Assembly: GCA_965267605.1 (NCBI GenBank) | Contig: OZ254088.1 | Coordinates: forward strand, 868,001-932,000 | Direction of reading: 5' to 3' | DNA length: 64,000 nucleotides | From: G965267605 sp965267605 | GTDB lineage: Bacteria; Bacteroidota; Bacteroidia; Flavobacteriales_E; Vicingaceae | Part shown: positions 59,601-64,000 of the stretch, piece after piece | Numbering within the stretch: position 1 is the stretch's first letter | Layout of the letters: each line of letters starts with the position of its first letter | Made by a program: the position numbers and the translations under genes | The notes under the pieces: model-generated | Seen by the model: only the letters and a program-made list of their open reading frames with translations | What the model was told of the DNA's origin: nothing | The model's database searches: none

Positions 59601-60484
59601 AATGGCACCGTGTTAGGCCCACCAAACGTTGCATTGTAAGAACCATTTACGTAAGGATAACCAGCACCAAACGCAGAACTGGCGGCATAGAGAAAACCGA
59701 ACTTATCGTAGGTGGCGGTATATCCAAAATTGTTTGCTGTAGATCCAGAGTATGTTGCAAACATCAACGTGGGATCAATGACAAGCTCTTTCGTCTTGTC
59801 ATACCCATTGGGAAACTTGTACGTCAGCAAATTGTCTTCCAGGTTAAACTCACACGCTACTTCCACCTTCTTACCATCGATTTCCTGGTAAGCATATGGT
59901 TTCATCTCTGTGAAATATCCGATGGACGTGTATACCCAAAGGTTACCGCCTTTTAGCTTCACCTTGTCAGCGTATTGATACCGGATTTTGATCTTGTCCG
60001 GATTCGCGCCCGGATGCACATACATGTCGTACTTCAGCTGATCCGACTGCGTGTACACATGCATGTCGATATTCTTGTAAATGTCATTGTAAACGATACG
60101 TTGGTAAGCGTTGCAATGACCAGCCCACTTGGATCTATCTTTTCCGATGAAATAATTGAAGTACTCGGTAAGCTTGCTTCGCTCCTCGAAAGTCACATTT
60201 GGATTGGCTCCCTCAAACCGCACCTTCATGGCGTGACATTTCATTACCATAGGCTTCTCCTGTGGTGCATACGATTTGGCGTGTAGCTCTTCGTATATGG
60301 ATTGGTCACGGAAATCGTAGGTGAATACATTCTTTTCCAGATATAAATGTCCACCACCTACATCCGTACGGTATTCAACCTGTTTGGGCCACTGGCCTTT
60401 GTTCTCAATAAACTTGAAGTCTACCTGTGCCTTAGAGGTAAGCACAGCTACAAGCATTAGAGGGAGGAGAGAGCGTTGAAGCAT
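56627..60484 (-). CDS. Giant T9SS type B CTD protein with propeller, PKD and Ig-like domains
   Basis: 1285 residues from the ATG at 60484 (MLQRSLLPLMLVAVLTSKAQ signal peptide; an upstream GTG is less likely). DUF7948-type entry domain (VDFKFIENKGQWPKQVEYRT), an SBBP-type beta-propeller (about 240-740) built of repeats such as STYIGGSANDG, SSYIGGENHDAG and STYWGSGSYD, a PKD domain (about 785-870; YLWDFGDGSPTSTQTHPSHT), three or more Ig-like domains with Cys-rich ends, and a type B sorting domain (IPNAFTPNDDGENDVLLVRG, VYDRWGEKMFETSD, VYYLEIT). Expected on the cell surface as an adhesin or gliding-type filament; the cognate PorP/SprF gene follows directly. Divergent from the response regulator. 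Confidence 0.9.
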   Translation of the reverse strand: MLQRSLLPLMLVAVLTSKAQVDFKFIENKGQWPKQVEYRTDVGGGHLYLEKNVFTYDFRDQSIYEELHAKSYAPQEKPMVMKCHAMKVRFEGANPNVTFEERSKLTEYFNYFIGKDRSKWAGHCNAYQRIVYNDIYKNIDMHVYTQSDQLKYDMYVHPGANPDKIKIRYQYADKVKLKGGNLWVYTSIGYFTEMKPYAYQEIDGKKVEVACEFNLEDNLLTYKFPNGYDKTKELVIDPTLMFATYSGSTANNFGYTATYDKFGFLYAASSAFGAGYPYVNGSYNATFGGPNTVPFQTGVHNTDIGITKFDTSGTFRIYSTYLGGGWDDLPHSLVVSSYNELFIYGTTSSSDFPVTSQAYDTTYNGGTPVNITGLGINYSQGSDMFVARLSAGGNALLSSTYIGGSANDGINYTSGTPTQNILRYNYADEVRGEIDIDGQNNIFVVSCTRSNDFPIVGNTFQQTYGGGALDGCVVKLNNSLSSIIWSSYIGGENHDAGYSLAIDNNQDLWIAGGTDSDSLFPITQGVVDSVFQGGRCDGFMTHVTGSGTSILESTYWGSGSYDQCYFIELDRYNNVYVFGQTEATDSTFIKDAGYYRYQSGQFISKLTPNVDSVMSSMVFGTGSGGPNISPTAFLVDLCNKIYLSGWGGGTNQIGGLWNNAGFTTGMDTASIPGPGGGVFQGTTDGSDIYIMVLEDDFSKLVYGTFMGGSQAQEHVDGGTSRFDRKGKVYQAVCAGCFYGPGSPPGYSDWPVMPAFGTAQLPDSNKGNCNMIVFKMDFDLPQVVADFVAPPIGCAPYFAQFQNTSLSQNATVYLWDFGDGSPTSTQTHPSHTYTAPGTYVVRLIVSDTATCNFADTAEQLITIIGDTSYSLTPLNLCPGVGTQIGFPPNPDTSITYIWSPAVGLSDSLVSNPFANPAGSTTYTLLISNGICTDTVTQAVNVVPVLADAGNNIDLCAGDSVTLIGNGFGTGVTYQWSAVPWFGILLNPPTDSTVTVPVVASGTYYFKVINSLGCEATDTVYVSLHNPNIEGAPDIAICQGDSGSIWASHVIGTDSNLIYTWSPSAGIVSYNGDSTNLVVSPALTTTYIATGTDQWGCTDTVHITVGVSTLNFGALAATADQTTIIKGQSTKLHAYPQPGYAYSWSPTTGLDNPNIANPTATPEKTTTYTVIVADPNYPGCARTASVTIVVEEIVCGEPDIYIPNAFTPNDDGENDVLLVRGNNIDKMYFAVYDRWGEKMFETSDQAKGWDGIYKGRECDPAVFVYYLEITCIGQETYFKKGNVTLIR

Positions 60485-60522
60485 ATGTGCGGAATTAATC
60501 ACATAAAGATAACCAAAATACC

Positions 60523-60544
60523 CTTGAAACGTTACAGTTTCAGG
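60523..60544. promoter_or_regulatory. Palindrome between the response regulator and the type B CTD operon
   Basis: CTTGAAAC-GTTACA-GTTTCAGG: inner arms TGAAAC and GTTTCA are perfect, with one mismatch in the outer pairs. It lies 39 bases upstream of the ATG at 60484 and 77 upstream of the regulator start, a plausible operator position for both. Confidence 0.45.
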
Positions 60545-60573
60545 CAGTTGAATATGGTCGTGGAAAAATCATT

Positions 60574-60603
60574 TTGGATATTTTCTTTCCTTATTTAGAT
60601 TTG
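60574..60603 (+). promoter_or_regulatory. Promoter of the response regulator, TTG-N19-TAGATTTG
   Basis: TTG (60574-60576), 19-base spacer and TAGATTTG (60596-60603). Both elements and spacing are the same as in the surE promoter. Start of the transcript would be near 60610, about 10 bases before the GTG. Confidence 0.65.
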
Positions 60604-60620
60604 TTCTAAATAATCTCACA

Positions 60621-61247
60621 GTGATCAAAATCTTAATAGCTGACGAAAACGACATCATGGGGCAAGGCCTCAAGACGATTCTCGCCAGTGCAGAGAACTG
60701 TGAAGTAGTAGGTATCGTCAATAGTTTCGATGCTTTGGTGAGGTTCGGAACAGAGCACACACCGGATGTAATTATCATAGATTTTGTGGGGAGCACATTT
60801 GGTGCAGAAAAACTTCCGGTAATTACCAGTCTTTACCCGAACGCCAAGCTCATCGCCATCACTATGCCACAACCCAAGGCGATGGTGTTGAAGTCTTTCA
60901 AATCTGGTGTGAACAGTTACCTATGGAAGTCGTGCAGTGCTGACGAAATTGTTGATGCGGTTCACGAAACCCATGCCAACAAAGCGTTCTACTGCGATAA
61001 AGTTTTCAATTTGCTTTCTGTTGACTCAGGTAAAATATCTGATGAGGAGGTAACCCTGTCTGCCAGGGAGGTGGAGATCATCAAGCTCATCGCTGACGGC
61101 TTCACCAATAAGGAAATCGCAGAAAAACTTTTTCTAAGCAGCCATACGGTTAACACGCACCGGAAGAATATCATGTCTAAACTAGGTTTGAAGAACACCG
61201 CTGGAATTGTAATTTACGCGGTACAAGAGAACATTGTTAATACCTAG
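60621..61247 (+). CDS. NarL/LuxR-type response regulator
   Basis: 208 residues, GTG start. Receiver domain (1-120): ILIADENDIMGQGLK supplies the acidic pocket (D8, E9), VIIIDF the phospho-acceptor D54, LIAIT the Thr and SYLWKSCS the Lys. LuxR-type HTH (about 142-200): LSAREVEIIKLIADGFTNKE, IAEKLFLSSHTVNTHRKNIM, SKLGLKNTAG. All phosphorylation residues are kept, so it should act through a sensor kinase, but none is in the window. It is divergent from the T9SS surface operon and followed after two bases by the kinase-like gene. Confidence 0.9.
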   Translation: MIKILIADENDIMGQGLKTILASAENCEVVGIVNSFDALVRFGTEHTPDVIIIDFVGSTFGAEKLPVITSLYPNAKLIAITMPQPKAMVLKSFKSGVNSYLWKSCSADEIVDAVHETHANKAFYCDKVFNLLSVDSGKISDEEVTLSAREVEIIKLIADGFTNKEIAEKLFLSSHTVNTHRKNIMSKLGLKNTAGIVIYAVQENIVNT

Positions 61248-61249
61248 TA

Positions 61250-62086
61250 ATGTCCCTACTTCTTGCTGAAAGTGGTTCCACCAAAACAGATTGGGTACAC
61301 CTCTTAGATGGTGAAGTAACCCATACGTTCTCCACAGGAGGCGTAAATCCTTACCACCAGTCACCTGACCAAATCAAAGAGGGATTTGCTTCCCTTAGTA
61401 TGGAAGTCGCTGACCCAACTCAGGTGTGTTTCTATGGTGCGGGATGTGGGCCGGAAGCTAATAGACAAGCAATTCATGAGCAGTTGACCAAGGTTTATCC
61501 TAACAGCACCATCGAAGTTCAGCACGATTTACTGGCAGCTTGCAGAAGTGTTTCAGCAGGAGAGAGGGCAGTGGTGATGATCCTGGGTACTGGATCCAAT
61601 ACTTGCCTTTTTGATGGCGAGCACATTCTCGAGAACAAGGCTGCGTTGGGCTATGTCCTTGGTGACGAAGGGAGTGGCGCACATCTGGGTAAACTTCTTC
61701 TGCAAGGGTTCATTCATAAGAAGGTCAGCGGGGCAGTGGACCTTGCTTTCCAGGAAGCTTATGGCAATGATGTTTCAACTTTCCTGATGCGCATATACAA
61801 AGAACCGGATGCCAATCGTTACCTCGCCTCCTTCGCGCCTTTTATAAAGGAGCATATTCATGACGAGTCGGTACAGGATATCGTCAAAGGGGCATTCGAT
61901 GCTTTGTTCGAACTGTATGTTTCTCGCTACCCTGATTATCAAGCTTTGGGTTGTGCAGCAGTTGGCTCTATAGCGTATCACTTTGAAGACGTTCTCAGAA
62001 CCGTTGCTTCCTCGCATGGAACCGTTGTTAAATCGCTGCTTCAGCGTCCTATGGAAGGACTAATTGCTTATCATCTAAATAGGTAA
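61250..62086 (+). CDS. N-acetylglucosamine kinase-like protein (BadF/BadG/BcrA/BcrD ATPase fold)
   Basis: 278 residues, ASKHA fold. LLLAESGSTKTDW is the phosphate-1 motif, VVMILGTGSNTCLFDG the phosphate-2 motif and GYVLGDEGSGAHLGKLLL the sugar-kinase GDEGSG motif; YQALGCAAVGSIAYHFEDVL is near the adenosine motif. Known relatives phosphorylate GlcNAc, or MurNAc/GlcNAc released in wall turnover; here the exact sugar is an inference. It follows the response regulator by two bases, so the pair is cotranscribed. Confidence 0.85.
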   Translation: MSLLLAESGSTKTDWVHLLDGEVTHTFSTGGVNPYHQSPDQIKEGFASLSMEVADPTQVCFYGAGCGPEANRQAIHEQLTKVYPNSTIEVQHDLLAACRSVSAGERAVVMILGTGSNTCLFDGEHILENKAALGYVLGDEGSGAHLGKLLLQGFIHKKVSGAVDLAFQEAYGNDVSTFLMRIYKEPDANRYLASFAPFIKEHIHDESVQDIVKGAFDALFELYVSRYPDYQALGCAAVGSIAYHFEDVLRTVASSHGTVVKSLLQRPMEGLIAYHLNR

Positions 62087-62125
62087 ATACCACATTTAAG
62101 GTAGTGCGTTCACCCCATTCGGGTA

Positions 62126-62156
62126 TTGCCTGAACCGCAGTGCGATTCTACTTTTA
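62126..62156 (+). promoter_or_regulatory. Candidate promoter of the TonB receptor gene
   Basis: TTG (62126-62128), 20-base spacer and TACTTTTA (62149-62156, seven of eight against TAnnTTTG), with a leader of about 33 bases before the ATG at 62196. Confidence 0.35.
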
Positions 62157-62195
62157 CCGTGTTATTTTTAATCAGTCTAAATAAAGATAATTGCA

Positions 62196-64000
62196 ATGTT
62201 GAGGAGTTTAGTTTGTCTTGCACTGGTGTTGATGGGAAGCGCGGTCTTCGCGCAAGGAACCATTAAAGGAAATGCATTCCAATCTGACAGCACCAGCAGT
62301 CTACCTGCTGTTACAGTGCATGTAAAAGGAACCAATCTGGCAGGGTTTGCAAATGGTAGTGGAGCGTTTCAAATCGACAATGTACCGGCAGGTTCTCATA
62401 CAGTTGTTATCAAGCTAATGGGCTATCTCACTCAAGTGAAGGAGGTAAACATTGCAGCCGGTCAAACGGTTAAGCTGAATGTATTTATGGTGGAGGATGT
62501 TAATACGCTCGTCCCATTCACGGTTATGTCGGGTGGTACAGTGGGTCTTAAAGACATCCCGGGCTCCATACAATACATAGGTAAGAAGGAACTGGAGAAG
62601 TTCAGCTACACAGATGTGAATAGAACGCTTCGTGCCGTTCCCGGTGTTAATCTCCAGGAAGAGGATGGATTTGGCCTTCGCCCAAACATCGGATTGAGGG
62701 GCACGGGGGCAGAGCGGAGCTCTAAGATTACCGTAATGGAAGATGGTATATTGATGGCACCGGCTCCGTACAGTGCCCCAGCGGCTTATTACTTTCCTAC
62801 AATTGGAAGAATGCAGGGCATTGAGATTTTAAAAGGGAGTAGCCAGATCAAGTATGGCCCTTATACTACTGGGGGAGCAATTAATCTGATTTCAACAGCG
62901 ATTCCAGAATCCTTCGGAGGAAGGCTTCATGTACTTGGTGGCGCCTTTGGCGCAAGGAATGTACACGCACATATCGGGAATACTCAAGGACAGGTTGGTT
63001 ACATGGTCGAGACGTTTCAGTATAGTGCTGACGGGTTCAAATCCCTTGATGGAGGCGGCAACACTGGATTCGACAAGAAAGATTACCTGGCCAAGTTCAG
63101 GTTGACTTCCAAGGAGGGTGCAAAACATTTCCAGGCCTTGACCCTTAAGGCAGGACTGGCCAATGAAACATCCAATGAAACATACCTTGGGTTAACTGAA
63201 GAAGATTTTGCAGCGAGCCCATACAGACGTTACGCGGGATCTCAGAAAGATCAGATGAATACGGAGCAGTGGCAGTTCTCTGTGCACCACCAATTCAAGT
63301 TCAATCAGAACACAGAACTGGTCACATCCGCATACCACTCTGAGTTCAAAAGAAATTGGTACAAGCTAGACGCTGTGTACGATAGCACTGGATCAAAGGC
63401 CAAAATCGCTGCTTTGCTGGATGACCCAACAGGTTACAATGATGCGTTTAGTATAGTTGAAGGGCTTACGAATTCTAATGATGATGCTTTACACGTGAAG
63501 GCTAACAATCGTAAGTACTATGCGCAAGGAGTTCAAACTGAGCTGCGCTCGAACTTTGCAACCGGAGAGATTACTCACAATATCACAACAGGTTTGAGGT
63601 ATCATACGGATCAGATTGACAGATTCCAATGGGTTGATGAATACAAGATGCTTGACGGCAACATGATGCTAACAACTGCCGGAAGGGCTGGAACAGAAAG
63701 TAACCGGGTCGAAACAGCATTTGCCTTTGCCGGATACCTTCAATATACACTTAAGGTGGGAAGCTGGTCTTTCACGCCAGGATTGAGGTATGAGAATATC
63801 ATGCAAGAGCGCCAGGATTACGGAAAGAACGATCCGGACAGGACAGGCGTAGACCTCTCCGAGCGAAGCAATACGGTTGATGTTGTGATTCCAGGAATGG
63901 CGGCCGACTTCAAGTTCAGTGAATTCACTAGTCTGTTTGCGGGAGTGCACAAAGGTTTTTCACCTCCTGGATCTAAGGACGGTACGCAACCTGAGGCAAG
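62196..64000 (+). CDS. FecA-like TonB-dependent receptor, N-terminal part, cut by window end
   Basis: At least 601 residues, open to the right edge. Signal peptide MLRSLVCLALVLMGSAVFAQ, a carboxypeptidase-regulatory-like domain (about 22-110; SLPAVTVHVKGTNLAGFANG), a plug (about 118-240; DIPGSIQYIGKKELEKFSYT, RTLRAVPGVNLQEEDGFGLR, EILKGSSQIKYGPYTTGGAI) and the start of the barrel (about 245 on; MPGMAADFKFSEFTSLFAGV as PGMAADFKF, GVHKGFSPPG). The plug pattern resembles FecA/iron-siderophore receptors, not SusC. It should import an iron chelate or similar ligand across the outer membrane with TonB-ExbBD. Ligand cannot be fixed from this part. Confidence 0.9.
   Translation, partial: MLRSLVCLALVLMGSAVFAQGTIKGNAFQSDSTSSLPAVTVHVKGTNLAGFANGSGAFQIDNVPAGSHTVVIKLMGYLTQVKEVNIAAGQTVKLNVFMVEDVNTLVPFTVMSGGTVGLKDIPGSIQYIGKKELEKFSYTDVNRTLRAVPGVNLQEEDGFGLRPNIGLRGTGAERSSKITVMEDGILMAPAPYSAPAAYYFPTIGRMQGIEILKGSSQIKYGPYTTGGAINLISTAIPESFGGRLHVLGGAFGARNVHAHIGNTQGQVGYMVETFQYSADGFKSLDGGGNTGFDKKDYLAKFRLTSKEGAKHFQALTLKAGLANETSNETYLGLTEEDFAASPYRRYAGSQKDQMNTEQWQFSVHHQFKFNQNTELVTSAYHSEFKRNWYKLDAVYDSTGSKAKIAALLDDPTGYNDAFSIVEGLTNSNDDALHVKANNRKYYAQGVQTELRSNFATGEITHNITTGLRYHTDQIDRFQWVDEYKMLDGNMMLTTAGRAGTESNRVETAFAFAGYLQYTLKVGSWSFTPGLRYENIMQERQDYGKNDPDRTGVDLSERSNTVDVVIPGMAADFKFSEFTSLFAGVHKGFSPPGSKDGTQPEA

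Noticed and set aside
62087..62195. Possible terminator ACCC-CATTC-GGGT after the kinase-like gene
   Set aside because: Only four base pairs and no T-run follows.
1..64000. CRISPR arrays, tRNA, rRNA, insertion sequences, integrase or att sites
   Set aside because: No regular repeat-spacer series, cloverleaf, rRNA core or transposase motif was recognised on reading; a tRNAscan or ISfinder-type search would be decisive.

Overview
The window looks like a chromosomal segment of a Bacteroidota bacterium, most likely in or near the order Flavobacteriales. This rests on many secreted proteins ending in type IX secretion system (T9SS) C-terminal domains, a PorP/SprF-type outer-membrane protein, two proteins with a gliding-motility-type (type B) C-terminus, PD40/TPR proteins, many short lipoproteins with an SC lipobox, almost no Shine-Dalgarno sequences, and several TAnnTTTG promoter boxes with an upstream TTG. 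GC is moderate. No tRNA, rRNA, insertion sequence, prophage block or CRISPR array was recognised. No gap between genes exceeds 300 bases; the largest are about 135 bases.

Layout. 1-5450: end of an acyl-CoA synthetase (cut by the window edge), a cupin, and a four-gene minus-strand run (membrane protein, amidohydrolase lipoprotein, ElaA-like acetyltransferase, endolysin-like M15 peptidase). 5560-8320: purL and tpx. 8367-12770: a minus-strand cluster of three paralogous lipoproteins and a beta-barrel protein sharing one C-terminal domain, headed by another lipoprotein. 12807-14115: mtgA and a DUF6973-like protein. 14182-20546: LRR protein, MscS channel, T9SS-exported amidase, outer-membrane protein, alpha/beta hydrolase. 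20572-21678: hisC-like aminotransferase. 21663-26669: panB heading a run with a PD40 protein, an RluA-type pseudouridine synthase and small exported proteins. 26792-34210: a lipoprotein, dnaK, a tandem universal stress protein, and surE - small membrane protein - lpxB - SpoIID-like. 34211-38801: a type B CTD protein and comEC.

38924-51934 is the most striking region. A subtilisin, two tandem thermolysin-family (M4) proteases and a peptide-N-glycosidase-F-like protein, all with T9SS sorting domains, lie in a row on the plus strand and are followed directly by a Rieske protein. The three proteases carry the same PKD - Ig-like - ~150-residue module - sorting-domain tail although their catalytic domains belong to different families. 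Together they look like an outfit for degrading extracellular glycoprotein.

51984-60484: a secreted protein of unknown function, then a convergent three-gene operon (giant type B CTD protein, PorP/SprF, PD40-OmpA-DUF1573 protein). 60621-64000: a LuxR-type response regulator divergent from that operon, an N-acetylglucosamine-kinase-like protein, and the start of a FecA-like TonB-dependent receptor cut by the window end.

The best candidates for something undescribed are the shared C-terminal domain in 8367-12194, the shared protease module in 40721-47700, the LamG-interrupted PNGase-F-like protein, and several perfect inverted repeats set against start codons.
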